Assembly: GCA_007449985.2 (NCBI GenBank) | Contig: VIIQ02000085.1 | Span: forward strand, 1 to 64,000 | From: Desmodesmus armatus | Taxonomy: Eukaryota; Chlorophyta; Chlorophyceae; Sphaeropleales; Scenedesmaceae | Length of the DNA stretch: 64,000 nucleotides | Reading direction: 5' to 3' | Shown here: positions 44,473-57,100 of the stretch, piece after piece | Layout of the letters: each line of letters opens with the position of its first letter | Numbering within the stretch: position 1 is the first letter of the stretch | Notes under the pieces: model-generated | The model's input: only the letters and a program-made list of their open reading frames with translations | The model's database searches: none | Told to the model about the DNA's origin: nothing | Translations under genes and position numbers: made by a program

Positions 44473-45828
44473 ATGTCAAGCCTGTGCAAGGTTCTCCTGG
44501 TTTCATGCTGCGCAGCTGCTCTCCTGGCAGGTAGGCAGGAATATGCTGCTTGTGTACTGCCTGTGCATGCTGCTGGAGTGCTGCTGGCCGCTTGCTTTTG
44601 AGCACAATGCATATACGTCCATCAGCAATTGCACGCTGAATTGCGTCCAGCATTCGTAAATCTATCCTGGAATAACTTGCTTGAATGGCTGACTCAGCAG
44701 CTAGCGTATCCAGCTATCATACTTGGCACAGCACCAGCCTCATTACTTTCCTACTGTCCTGCTGCCCCTGCTGCCCCTTGCCTCCCCAGTTGCCTTTGCT
44801 GCAGAGGTTGAGCCCTCCACCCTGCAGAGGGCTGCCAACGCACCCAGGCGCATCCTGAGGGGTGAGTGGTCATCACGTTGTCACACCTGTTGCCACTTCT
44901 GCAAATCATTGCTTGGTTTTATGTGCACTGTTCTTTCTGCACGTGATGTTGTGTTGAGGAAGCTGTCTCCTTGGCATGACAGCAGCATCGATATGTATGG
45001 CACACGCTGTTCGGAAACACGAAGGCATTGCTGATGCAGTTGGCACAGGACTGGAGTGCCGGCTGCTGCTGTCAGCACCAGTGCAAGCAGCACTAGCTAT
45101 GCCTGCATAATGAACCCTACATCATCAACACGTAGATCAGTCTCTCTACACATGCAGCTGCTCTGGAACAAGTCTCCGTCTGTAAGCTGCCGATACACGC
45201 TCAACCTTCTGAAACGATCATTGCGTCATCATCTGACCGAAGCTCAGTGCTCTGAACAGACAGCACACTCTATGCTACTGCCAGACTGGCTGGCACGTAC
45301 TAACCCAGCAAACACCACATGACAAATTGTGCCATCACTCAACAATAAACCACACTAACCACACTGCCTGTACTGCTCTTCTCCTCCTGCAGGCTATGCC
45401 AATGCCTGGTCCAACCGTTACTATGGTGGCAACCAGTGGGGCTGGCCCGGCAGCTACGGCTGGGGTGGCATGGCCTGGGGCTGGCCCTACCAGGAGAACA
45501 GGTGAGAGGCTACAGCACAGTTGTAGCTCAGTACTGTAATGTGTAGTCCGGTCGTTGCAGTACAGGTGCCGTCCTGGAGGTTTCAGCAGTTTGCAGTTTT
45601 TGTCACGCTGTGCTGACGACTGTGGTGTGACTAGTATATGACAACATGTATAAATTTCCTGACAGACCTGTGAAGCATCATAAACATGTTTCAATCACAG
45701 ATCTGTAACCATCACAGGCCCGTAGTACCAAATGCCGTGTGTTGTGTCGTGCTGTGCTGTGCAGGTGGGTGTCTGCCTCCCGCATGGACAACTCTGTGGA
45801 GCGTCGCTTCAACATGGTGTCCAAGTAA
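44473..45828 (+). CDS. Small secreted Trp/Tyr/Gly-rich protein
   Basis: Four exons: 44473-44530, 44790-44861, 45393-45501, 45765-45828, all GT-AG with agreeing phases (1, 1, 2); 100 residues. The first 24 residues form a clear signal peptide: MSSLCK, hydrophobic core VLLVSCCAAALLAVAF, then a probable cleavage AFA|AE. The mature part starts with an Arg-rich stretch (LQRAANAPRRILRG), then an aromatic Gly-rich core (YYGGNQWGWPGSYG, GGMAWGWPY) and a polar tail ending RRFNMVSK. The PRRILRG stretch could be a processing site. I do not recognise a family. It could be a wall or extracellular-matrix component or a peptide precursor; that is inference. The gene call rests on splice phases and the signal peptide. 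Confidence 0.7.
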
Positions 45829-48800
45829 GGAGTAAGAAGCAGTAAGGAGCACCATGTGAGGCACGACCCCCAACTGCCAAGGATGTCAAGAGATGAGAAG
45901 CTCCTGATCGAGAGGAGTTCCAAGGACTCACTACTTTGAAGCTGGCTGTGCGGCTAGCAACATGAGACGAGACAGCTACACACTCTACGTGGGAGGTGAT
46001 GCAACGCGGGGTTCAAAGTGCCGCTGCCAAACAGGAGACGGTCAACCCTGGTGGTCAAAGCTGTGACAAGACACCCCCTCAGGGTGTCAAAGTTGACCAA
46101 GCGATGACTAAACTGAAGGCTGGGGCGTTGCCAGTGCAGCAGTTGTTGATCACAACAGCAAGGCAGGGTCCTTGCAGGAGCCAATGTGGGCCAGGTCGGT
46201 CGGCGGGTTTTTGAGCAAGTCGTGTCCTGCTACAGGCCCTCTGTCGTATGCAGGCATGAGTTGATCTGAGGCCCCTTGGTTGATCCGGTCTCATGCTGCT
46301 GCCTGTGTCTGACACCAGTATGGCAGACAGCGTACATGTGTATGCCCCCTGTAGCTGATAGCCTTGGGCCCACGTTTCTGTGGCTAGTGACTTGCTGGCC
46401 CCTGCCACTAGTCTGCCTGCAATAGTAACCTGTTTTGCAGAGTGTGGTTGTGATGATACCTTTTTGGGCCCTGTAGGGTCTTTCTACTACTGCTAGCCTA
46501 GTCTACTAATGAGACCCTGCACTGTCCAGCTGATTGGGCGGACAGTGCAGGCCTCTGCATTCCTGATGCTGCTTCATGCACTTGATCCACATTTGTTATT
46601 TATGCATCTCTATTCCTCCATTCTTAACCTCCTGTTGGGCCCAGGCCTAGGGAGGGCCGTCTTCACTTAGCATCCCTCATACTGCTTCCATTTATAATGC
46701 TTGATGTAACAAGAGCATAGCTACAATGATTCCTGCCTGAGCGCTGCTGTCTTCTCAGTGTTTGCAGTAGAGTGCGATGTAGTTTGTACAGGGCAGTACA
46801 TGACACCGGCATGACATGGCATCACACGGCCAGCAATCCAAACCTGGGCCGAGGATGCGCGTGTTGATCCTGACATAGGCATCACACCTCACAAAAAAAT
46901 GGTTTTGCATGCATGTCTGGTATGCAAGGCTTCAAGCCTTGACAGCCTCACTGGCTGGACCTGGTGGTACAGACAACTACGGATCATAAGCGACCTAGGC
47001 ACAATTGCAGTTACAACCAGCATGTGCAACATGCACAACAATCGATGAATGCAGGCAGGCAGTAAGTAACCAAACAACGGTTGCCAAGTACATTCTGTGT
47101 CTCCTTGCGGATGTGTCCCATCACTCACTCTCACACTGCAGACATACTGCAGGAGTATTAGAGAAAGCCATAACCAAAGCTTGTGACACGTGCATCTGCT
47201 GGCCAACAAACCACCATCCTCTCCCCAAGCACCCTGCACTGCCCTCGGCCCAACACTGCACCACACCTCGTGGCTGGGTGTGAGTGAACACACACACAGT
47301 AGCAGCCGCAGGGCTGCTGCTGACTATACTCGCTCTTTAGGGCTGGGTTGACTAATCGATCAGGTCATGACTCACGCACGGGCTTGGCTGGCCTGTCGTC
47401 ACATATCACACCTCCTGCTGCTTCTCACACTTGATGACAACCATGTGTGCCGTTCCAGTTGGGAACATGTTATGTGCCAGTTGTACACGGTAACTGCCAA
47501 CAGCAGCGACGAACTGTCGTGCCATGACGTGCTGTGACAGCCGAAGTGTGCCTTGCATGCTGTCAAACGCACACTGCAACTTGTCGGACCCCTGTGCACA
47601 GCCCTGACAAGGGTGCAGGAGGGAGGGTTGGGGCCGGCCGGCAGACGCCCTGCTATACAACGCACCACTGGTGCGTGTTGGCAACACCAGTCTGCTCTTG
47701 AGCCTCATAGCTACACCTGTAACATTGATTGCTTGACTGAAGTCACCTACCCCCCAAGGCACACAACACCACGGCACACAGCAACAGAAACCTGGGATGC
47801 ATCCACCGACAATGCATGCAAAACCACAGCTAGCTCAAGACACCACCATGCCAGCCCACTCCTACTGTAGTACACACCACTCCCCTGATGCATTAGCCTC
47901 GCATGTGCCTCGCTCAATGCGCTGCAACACCCCCTAGGCTGTGTCCTCATCGCTGATTGCAGCATGGCACGTGCCCACTACTCTTCGGGCCACCCGCCAC
48001 ACCTGCAGAATTACCTGCTCGGTCACACCTGCCTGTGTCACACTGCACAGCCCAACAAACGCACGCATGTATACCTTGCGATGCCGACCCTTTGGCATGC
48101 CGGCAACAGCACCCCCCCCCCCCCAGCTCACCACTCGTAGGTTGGTGCCCCTGCGGCATCCACAGGTCCAACAAAACACGCCTGCATGCTGCTCCTCTCC
48201 CCAACATACATGCGTCATCGCCCCAACCGCCGTATCCGACACCCTAACACACCCTAAGCATGATGCTCCTCTGGAGAAGAAGCTGCCACAGCAGAGCCAC
48301 GCCATTTTTCTCAGTCAACCCGTGCACATTTTTCAAGCTGAGGTGTCGACACCCCCCCACACACACACAGACACACAGGTAGCAGAAATTACACTCACAC
48401 ACACTCCCTGTGTCTACACACACAGTGCCCAGGTTGTTGGTGTACCAGTCTGCTGTATACATGTACAAGAGGACGCCCCAACTCTACACAGTCACCCCCC
48501 AGCCCACCACACCACAGCAAGCCAGCAGAATCTGGCCGGTTAGCTGCTCCCATGCCACACTGACCCCGCCACGCAGGCTGCATGCAGCCAACAGCCAACC
48601 CTACCAACGACTAGCCCCACCCTAGTCATGGTTCCTGGCTCTTGGTTCTTGGGAAAGGCAGCAGCAGATGCCCAGGAACCAGCCTGGTCCCAGCCCAGTA
48701 AAGCGGAAGTCTGTTGGTAGGGCAATGCGACCGCACCTTGCATTATTGTCAGCATCGCAGCCGCAACGCCTGCAAGTGCGAGCCAGCAGCAGCAGCACCC

Positions 48801-49610
48801 AACAGACCATTGCTGGATGCAAACTGCAGGCAGCACCTGCAGTAGACCGATCCCCGAGTCAAGGCACCCATACAGCAAAAGCTACATCTGGCTGGAAGTT
48901 GACTCATCTCCGTCAACATGCTCGCAAGCTCCGCAGTGTGCTGCTGTTTCCATGCATGCATGGCTGCAGCAGACCCAGCTGCAGAGGAAGAGCCAACAAA
49001 CAAAGCCTGCCAGCGGCGACCCATGCCCGTCCCAAAAACGTCCACCCTCCAACCAATTTAGGGCGCACCATAGCATGCCCCACGGCACAGTGACGTTGGT
49101 GCAACCCGATGGTGGGCGGGCAAGCCGTGCAGCCTTGTAGATGCTACGCTTCTGTCAAGAACAAGTCCAGTCAACAGTCACTGAAAGCCCCATGTCGAGT
49201 CGCACGTCAAAAGGACGGGGCAGTAAGCCCTCGCAAAACCCCTCCCCAGCATCAACCATCAGCAGCAGCCCCGCTAACCTTCGCAGCGACCCTGGCGGCA
49301 CACATGCCAGGCTGTAGCAGCAGGCCCCAGACAGCAGCTGCAGCATCAACAAAAACAATGCACCATCGACGGCAGCCAACAAAGCGTGGCTTACGTCCGA
49401 CCTACACCCCACTCTCCCCCAAAACCGATGGCTCTGCGGTGCTCACACAAGCAGAGCCCAAAACCACGTTGGCACCTGAATGTGCAAACACACTCCCTGT
49501 GTCTACACACGCACCCATCACCGGTTCTTGCCAGCCATCCGTACACCAGACCCCGCCAATCCCAACACTCCACAAGCACACACAAGCAGATCATCTGATC
49601 AGTGAATAAA
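45829..49610. other. Long stretch with no confident gene
   Basis: The 3' region of the secreted-protein gene lies on the left (a TGTAA at about 46705) and that of the vasculin-like gene on the right. 47406-48305 may hold minus-strand exons, listed separately. The block AACACACTCCCTGTGTCTACACAC occurs twice, at about 48400 and 49491, a sign of local duplication. Nothing else seen. Confidence 0.4.
47406..48112 (-). CDS. Possible exons of an unidentified protein
   Basis: Two minus-strand stretches look coding. 47591-47406 follows a good 3' splice site (TGCACAG) and reads SDKLQCAFDSMQGTLRL through MVVIKCEKQQEV to a stop. 48112-47937 reads MPKGRHRKVYMRAFVGL through RRVVGTC. Composition is less biased than in chance frames nearby. 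I cannot join them or extend them upstream, and I recognise no family. Confidence 0.25.
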
Positions 49611-50515
49611 TCAATTTGCCCCGTCCGAATCGGATGATTCTGATTCTTCCCCACCGCTGCTGCTGTCCCCGCCAAAAATCCGCGCAGCCACAACCTCCGG
49701 CGGCCAATACGGGTGCAGCCCCCACACCCCCACCCCCTGCGCACCGCTACCATTCGGCAGCGACAGCGACTGATGCTGTGACCACACCCCACCCACGCCA
49801 TCCTGCCCAACCCTCAGCCCCGCAAAACCCTCCAACAACCCTCCAAAACCCCCTGGTAACGACCCAGCCACATATGCAAGCTTCCCAGGGGTCGTTGCAC
49901 CCCCGCACCCCTGCTGCTGATGGTGGTGGAGGTGGTTCCCGGACCCCTGCTGGGTGCTGCTTGCTGCTGCTTTGGCCTGGAAAGCAGCAATTTCCTCCTG
50001 TGTTAGGCCCCAGCTGCCCTCATCGCCCTCACCATCATCACTGCCTGTCCACCCCAGGGATCGAAGGAAAGCCTCCTCTTCCTTATCCAACACATCCCAA
50101 CCCCCAGCAGACACACAGCTGTCTTCCCCACACTCATCCCGACTGCTGACTTTGCTTTCGGGGTTGGTGGGATCATGTGTGCTGACAGTGACAGTGACAG
50201 GAACGGTGGGGGTGTCAGCAGCGGTCTTTGGCAGCAGCTGCTGCTGCTGGATCGCTGCACCAGCAGCGTTCTCCACTGCACAAGCCTCAACAGCGGCCGG
50301 TCCTTCAGGTGCCAATGCATGCGCCGCACTGCTACCAACAGCCGCCAAATCTGCGTCCCGCTGCTGCTGCTGCTGTCCACTGGCATGCTCCGCGGTGCTG
50401 CTGCAGACGCTGCTGCCGCCCACACTGCTGCGATCGCAGCCGCCATCGCTGCCGCTGCTGCTGCTGAAAGTGTCTGGGATATCTGCCAGGCTGTAGGACA
50501 ACGGCCCCGCTGACG

Positions 50516-50546
<31 letters not shown>

Positions 50547-53500
50547 ACGGTCCACGCTGCTGCCTGTCCCCTGGTCGCCAGCCGTACCTTCCACCTCGGC
50601 GCTACTGCTGCTGCTGCTGCCTTGAACCCCGTTGCTGTTGCTGCAGGTTTGCTGCTGTGCAAGTGCACTGTCAGCAGCAGCAGCTGGGGCGGTGCCACTG
50701 CCCGGCTCAGCACATGCGCCACCGCTGCTGGCAGGCGCACCTTCGCTGCCTGCAGCCTTGCTGCTGCTGCTGCCTGTCTGGTGAGTGGTGCTGCTCTTCC
50801 GTTTCAGCACGGCAAAGAAGCTGTGCCTGTCTGCCAGGTGCTGCTGGTGGCTGCTGCTGTGAGGGCCCATGAGAGCTGTCACACCCGCTGCTGCTTTGTG
50901 CGGGCCGCCACTGCCCTCACTGCCGCCCGCCTGGCCTGCACCCACAGCCGCGGCAGCAACTGCACCCCCGGGACTTACAGGAAACAACATACCGTTACTG
51001 CCGAGACCAGAACCTCCTGCCGTGCTTCCAGCAGCATCGCCTGCGCGCGCTGCTTCCGAAGGGTCTGTTCGTGCGCTGCTGGTGCCGTTGCCGTTGCTGC
51101 CATTGCCACCTGCTGCTGCTGCTGTGGCCCCAGAGCCAACATGCGAATGCAGCCCCAGCGTCAGCAGCGGCCCGGGACTCGTTGGTGACAGCAGCTTGGC
51201 AGCAGCAGCGCTACTGCTGCCATTGCTGCCGGCGGCTGCTGCTGCTGCAGCCGCCGTCGCAAGCGCGGGTGTCAGCCGCCGCGCCGCCCCGCTGCCGTTG
51301 CCGGCCCCGTGCTTTGCCTTGCTTCCAGGCAGCAGCGGCACCAGTGCCTTGCTCTGCCGCCGCTGCGCCTCCAAGCGAGCCGCCGCTGCTGCTGCACTGC
51401 TGCCGTTGCTGGCTGCATTGCTGGCAGCGACGGCTTGCTTCAGAGTGTCCGCCAGACTGACACCAGCTGAATGTGTGCTGCCGCTGCCCATCGCTCCTCC
51501 CGTGGGGGCCCCTGTAATCAAGGACGACTGCATTGTCCCGCTTGCTCCCACAGACGCAGCCACACATCTATGACAAACAGCAGCGGTGCGGCCATCCCCC
51601 GTCCTGCTATCCCCTGCTGCAGCGCCGTCGGCGCCTCCGTCGGCGCTATTAGACCTGCTGCTGCTGCTGCCACCAAATCGCTGCTGCTCGTGCCCAGAGC
51701 TGCTGCTGCTGCCGCCGATGCTGCCTGCTTCCCCCGCTTCTCCTGCTGCTGCTGCCGGACCTCCCGGGCTCCCTCTAGCTCCACTTCCCGCTGCTGCACC
51801 CCCTCCTGCAGCGGCTGTGGACACACCTCCTCCTCCTCCTCCTCCTGCTGCTGCTGCTGCTGCGGGTGTGCCAGGGACGTCAGCCAGCTTAGAGGTCCAG
51901 CCTAGGGAACCCCGGGAAGTGAGGAAGTCCTGCTTGTAGGGAGCAACGCTGGGGGCGTAGGGCTGCGGCGAGCCGATGCGGTCGTTGCTGCTGCTGCTGC
52001 GGGGTGAGCTGCCGGCCATGCTGTTGGCGCCGGTGAGGCTGGGAAGTCTGTGGCTGTCAGGGGAGGGGGCTGCGATGCAGCAATGCAGACAGCGATTTGA
52101 CAACCAACGACGTTTGATTTCAACTTCACCAACTGCAGGGATTGGCGGTGATATAGGGGTTGGTGGGTGCAGCAGCCACACGGCCGGATGGCTGGAGCAT
52201 TTCCCAAGCCATCAAAGGGTGCTGACACCTCTCTGCAGTGGGAAGATGCAGTGACTGGTCATGGCGCACTGTATGCTGGCACAAAGCCTAAACATATGCT
52301 GGACATTTCACCTAAGCTGGATGTCAACATGTGCTGGAGTCACACATATGGTGGAAGGCACACACAAGCTGTCAGTACCCACCTTGTTGCTGACCCTGCT
52401 GCTGCCTGCGCCTCCTGCAAGCCCGTGCTGACCCAGCTGCTGCCTGGGTTGCTGTCCCGCCAACCCAGCTTATCATCGCCTGAGTTGTGCCCGCCATACT
52501 GTGCTGAGCCTACAGCACCACCCACACCCAGCCCATCCCGCTGCCCCTGCCTGCCGCTGCTGTGGCTAGGAGCAAGATGGTGCCGGCTGTCACGCTGCTG
52601 ATGCGATGCACCAAACCCCGAATGCACAGCGTCCGCAGCGCCTGAAACAGTACCTCCGCTGTCGCTGACAGACCGCTGCAAGCCGTGCCTGCTGCTGCTG
52701 CTGCTGCCAGCACTGCTGCCGTGTTTGAAGGGGGACCCCAGTGTGTGAAACCTGTCGGCATCTACTGAACCGATGTGGCCACTGGCGGACTCGCGCCCAC
52801 CGTAGGGGCCCGTGCGCCCGCTCCTGCTGCTGGTGTGGAAGTGGCTCCAAGGACCGTGTGCTGCTCGGTCCCTGTCGGGGCGTTCAGACCTGTCGACCCT
52901 GTCTCTGTCACGGTCCACTCCCCTTGACAGAGAGGTACTGCTGCCGCCACCGCTGCTGCCACTGTTGCCGCCAATTGCATGTGCGGAGGCGCTGCTGGGG
53001 CTGCTGCTGCTGCTGACAGGGTGGCTGGGCGCAGGGCAGGCTCTGCTGCTGTGCGTGCAGCGGGGTTTATGCTGGTGCTGCCACGGCCATGGTGCCAAGC
53101 GTCCCGCTGCTGACCTGTGGATGCGTGGCAGGGATATAGAACAGCACATGAAAATACTAGTTCGGTGAGTGTGACAGGATGAGCACCTCAACGGGGACAG
53201 CATGTGCGCTCACGTGGGGGTGGTGACAATTCGTGCACATGATCAGGAAGCTTTCTGTCATCTGTGTGCCAAGTAGTGCAGTGCATTTCATGCAATGCGG
53301 AGTGGCAGAACTAAGGCTGGCATTGTAAGCCAGCAGGGCATGCTGACTACTACCGGTGCTACTGAGTGAAAGCAGTACATCAGGATGACCATGAATGCCA
53401 TGCTGGAGTCATTTGCGGTGTCTGTGACAAGTGGCGAGTGGTGTCGAGCAGCAAAGCCACCAGCTGAAATCCAGTGGCAAACCACTACCATCATGTGCAC

Positions 53501-53623
53501 TGTAGCCTACCCTGCCATGCAGCAACGCACCTGCAGAGTGCGATCCTGCTCCCGGAGACTGAAGACCATGGCTGGACTTGAGCCATTGGGGACCAGAGAG
53601 AACTCATCTCCGCTGCCTGTCAT
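49611..53623 (-). CDS. Ser/Ala/Gln-rich protein with vasculin-like C-terminal motif
   Basis: Probable exons: 53623-53531 (MTGSGDEFSLVPNGSS to TLQ), 53114-52383 and 52053-49611. The second and third join in phase 2. The first does not match the phase of the second, so an exon or a base is missed there. Exon 2 has a charged block (RGVDRDRDRVDRSERPDRDR). Exon 3 has SLGWTSKLADVPGTP, long Ala/Ser/Gly and a Q-run, and then DKEEEAFLRSLGW with LTQEEIAAFQAKA. That last pair resembles the C-terminus of vasculin (GC-rich promoter-binding) and of an uncharacterised plant family that also has an Arg/Asp-rich N-terminal part. Likely nuclear, possibly in transcription; this is inference from family resemblance. 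The protein ends in an acidic Ser tail (GGEESESSDSDGAN). About 1090 residues in all. Confidence 0.7.
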
Positions 53624-54182
53624 TGCAGTGGCTTCTCCCGCTGCGCAGCGGTAGAGGGATGCAGGAGTCGCAGGGAGCACAGCAGCAGGCCTGTTGTGGA
53701 CTCAAATGCACCATGCAACTCTCTGGGATGACTTGCAGCAGCAGTGCTGCTGGTTACCACTTGTTGCTGTGCTACTGTGCTGCTTGAACTGCTGCAGTAT
53801 AGCGGGGGTGGATTGCTGCGTTCAAGGCACAGCTGCCTCTGTCAAACACGTATAGAGAACTCAATTCACCAAACCGACAGACTGCAGGGCACCAAGATGT
53901 GGATATGGCTGACGACGCGCGGACAATGATGAGAAGGCTGTGTGGTCGTATTTTCTTGTTCGGATCGACGGCACTTGAAACAACCAATTAAAGTTCACAG
54001 CAGTGAGAGCATTCTTCCCAACAAAGCAGCATTTAGTGGTTCTGGTAGAAAATGACAATGACAAACTCATCTTTCAGTTCTGCTTGGAAGACTCACACAA
54101 CTCTTGCAATTAGATTTTGTTGCTGGCGTTTGTGTTCACTTGCAACATCTGCAAGCGGAGGTGTCTCACCCCCTGCAGCAGG
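53624..54182. promoter_or_regulatory. Upstream region between divergent vasculin-like and IspE genes
   Basis: About 560 bases between the two proposed start codons. No exon or clear motif seen; both promoters should lie here. Confidence 0.45.
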
Positions 54183-57100
54183 ATGCCTGTACAGATTCAT
54201 CAGCAGGCTAGTGCTGGCAGGGTGGTGCCATTCAGCAACTCCGCCAAACCATGCATTGCTGGTCGCAGTAGGGTGTCCACCAGGGGCCGCAGCAGGACCG
54301 TGGCTGTCCTGGCTGCTTCTGACAAGCTCGCTCTGCTGTCGCCCTCCAAGGTGTGCTGTTGCGCAACTGCTGCATAACTCCCATGGCTGTCTCGTGTTCA
54401 ATTGTACTGCTGGCTCCCTGACATCTTGACATCGTGCAGGTGAACTTGTTTCTGAGGGTCGTGAGGCGCAGGGAGGATGGCTATCATGATCTGGCATCTC
54501 TGTTCCATGTAAGACCCAGCATCACACATCACCTGCCTACTCAGCCTTACATCACAAGCAGTGACAGCAATAACAGCGATAACAGCATCAACAGTAGCCT
54601 GTGGATCATGTATTGCCGGCATACGGTTGGCAACTGCACGGGGGGATCACTGGCAGCAGCAGCAGCTGCTCCTGCAGCGTACCCTCAGCCTCGAGCGGCT
54701 TTCCTCCATAACGCCCTCACAGACCTCTTTGAGCACAATATTGCAACAGTTGGTGACGCATGCAATGCATCTCCATGGGTGTTTGTGCATCTCTCCTCCC
54801 CCCCCCCTCCCACCAGCATGTGGTTCACCTGGGCTGTTACACGGTTTGTCCTGCTGAACAGCACACCTCGTTGAATTATGCACAACATTACAACTTGAAA
54901 CCAACACAGCTCAACATGACACGCATTGTCATGCTGCATTGTATCACCAACCCCACCCACCCAAACCCCTATTTTCGCCCCCCCCCCTCCCCCCCCTCCC
55001 CCCCCCCCCCCCACCACCACCACCACCACACACACACACACACACACCCACCCACCCACCCACCCCCCCACACACACCTCACCCCACCCCCTCACACACA
55101 CCCTGTGCAGGTGATTGACCTTGGAGATGACATGGAGTTCAGCCTGCTGCCTGCTGGTGCCAGCAGTGACAAGCTGCTGTGCAGCGACCCAACCATTCCA
55201 CACGACGACAGCAACCTCGTCATCAAGGTGGGTGGGTGTGTGTCGACAGAGGGAGTACTTGGATACATGCAAGCTCACTAAGGCTGTCCTACTAGATAGG
55301 CAAGCAACAGTGACGTAATCCCTCAGTACCGAGCGGTGCGTCGGTGGCAGGTGGAGACGCTAGACATCATCAACCTGCAGGAAAAGTGCGTGTGTGGGTG
55401 TGTGGGTGTGGGTGTGTGTGTGGGGGGGGGGGGGGGAGGGTGAAACAGCACCCCGGGGGGGGGTGTCGCACTTTCGAGCTCATATCACTAGACTGTGTTG
55501 CAGTATGCTACAGCTAGTGCTGATGATGATGCTGGGCCCGTCATGCCCCCTGCATTTGTGTTGTGCACTGCAGGCGCTCAACCTGTTCCGCCGCAAGACT
55601 GGCAGGAATGACTTCTTTGAGGTCAAGCTGGACAAACATGTCCCTCACGGTGAGCGAGGGGGTTGGGGGAGGGCGGGGCGAGGGGGGGGGGGGGAGGGAG
55701 GGGGGGGGGGAGGGAGGGGGGGGGGGGGAGGGGGGGGGGGGGGGGAGGGGGGGGGGGGGGGGGGGGGGGGGTGGAGGGGGGGGGGGCGAGTGGAGGAGTG
55801 GGGGAGATGAAGGTGGGCGAGGGGTGGAGGGTGTGTGCGCAGCGCAAGATGTAGAGCGCGGGGGGGGGGGGGGGTGAGTGAGTGTCAACGTCTGCGTGTT
55901 TGCATGAGGGTGTGTCTTGCCACATGAGCTGCATCCAACAGGTACATGTCATGGTGACCAGCTGTACTGATGACAGGCTACTAGCTAGACTAGTAGTCTG
56001 GAACAGTGCGTCCCGATAATTACTGCTACAGGGTGTGTGCGTGGTGTGTGTGTGTGTGGGGGGGGGGGGGATCCTCCCTGGGCAAGTTCTGCACGACGCG
56101 ACTCGTGGTTGGCAGGGGGTGTGAATCCATGTGTGTGTAGCGTGCAGCGTTCGCCCCTGCCTTTAAAGCAACTAGGGTCCTGCTGTGTGCTGTTTCAGCA
56201 GGTGCCGGGCTAGGTGGTGGCAGCGGCAACGCAGCCACCACCCTCTACGCAGCAAACGAGCTACGGGGCGCCCCGCCACCAATGCAGAGATGCTTAGTGG
56301 TCTGGACCCTGCCGATCACATTCAACCCTGCAATTTAAAAAAGGTTGCTTCCTGTCGTGTGCTGTGTCAACAGGTGCTGGGCTAGGTGGCGGGAGCGGCA
56401 ATGCGGCCACAACGCTGTATGCAGCCAATGAGCTCACAGGGCGCCCCGCCACCAATGCAGAGATGCTGCAGTGGCCTGAACCCTGAAAATTAAATTGATA
56501 TCAACAACCAAATTCGATTCTGCATTGCTTCCTGCTATCTGCTATGGTGGTCTAGACCCTGCCGATCACAATCAACCCTGCAATTGAAACCGTTGCTTCC
56601 TGTCGTGTGCTGTTTCAACAGGTGCCGGGCTTGGTGGCGGCAGCGGCAACGCAGCCACAACGCTTTACGCGGCAAACGAGCTTACGGGGCGCCCCGCCAC
56701 CAATTCAGAGATGCTTCAGTGGTCTGGTGACATTGGCAGTGACATATCCGTGTTCTTTTCAGAGGGAGCTGCCTACTGCACTGGACGTGGCGAGGTGGTG
56801 GACAATGTGCAGGTAGGTGGCTTGGTAGGTGGGTTGGTAGGTGGGTTGGATGGGGGGGGGGGGGGGGGGGCATATCTGTGTGGAACAAGCAGTGAGCCCT
56901 TTTTGCATGCTTGCCAGTGGCACCTAGGCAGATCACTGGACGTGGGGAGGTGGTGGACAATGTGAAGGTAGGTGGTTAGGATGGAAAATGTGTGTATGCG
57001 TAAGACCTATGCCAAATGCTGAGCTGGTGCTTTGACCCCATGAACATGGGTTTTTTCAGGGAGCCGATCTCTGCACAGGTCGTGGGGGGGGGGGGGGGGC

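Noticed and set aside
44027..44653. 208-codon minus-strand open frame
   Set aside because: It overlaps the first exon of the secreted-protein gene and the promoter of DUF2358, and has no domain or signal peptide.
48350..48430. CRISPR-like short repeats
   Set aside because: Simple CA-type microsatellite and one dispersed duplicate; no regular repeat-spacer pattern, and the genome is eukaryotic.
50869..51573. Long plus-strand Ala/Leu/Pro-rich open frame
   Set aside because: It is the reverse of the Ser/Ala/Gly codons of the vasculin-like exon on the minus strand, without its own family motif.
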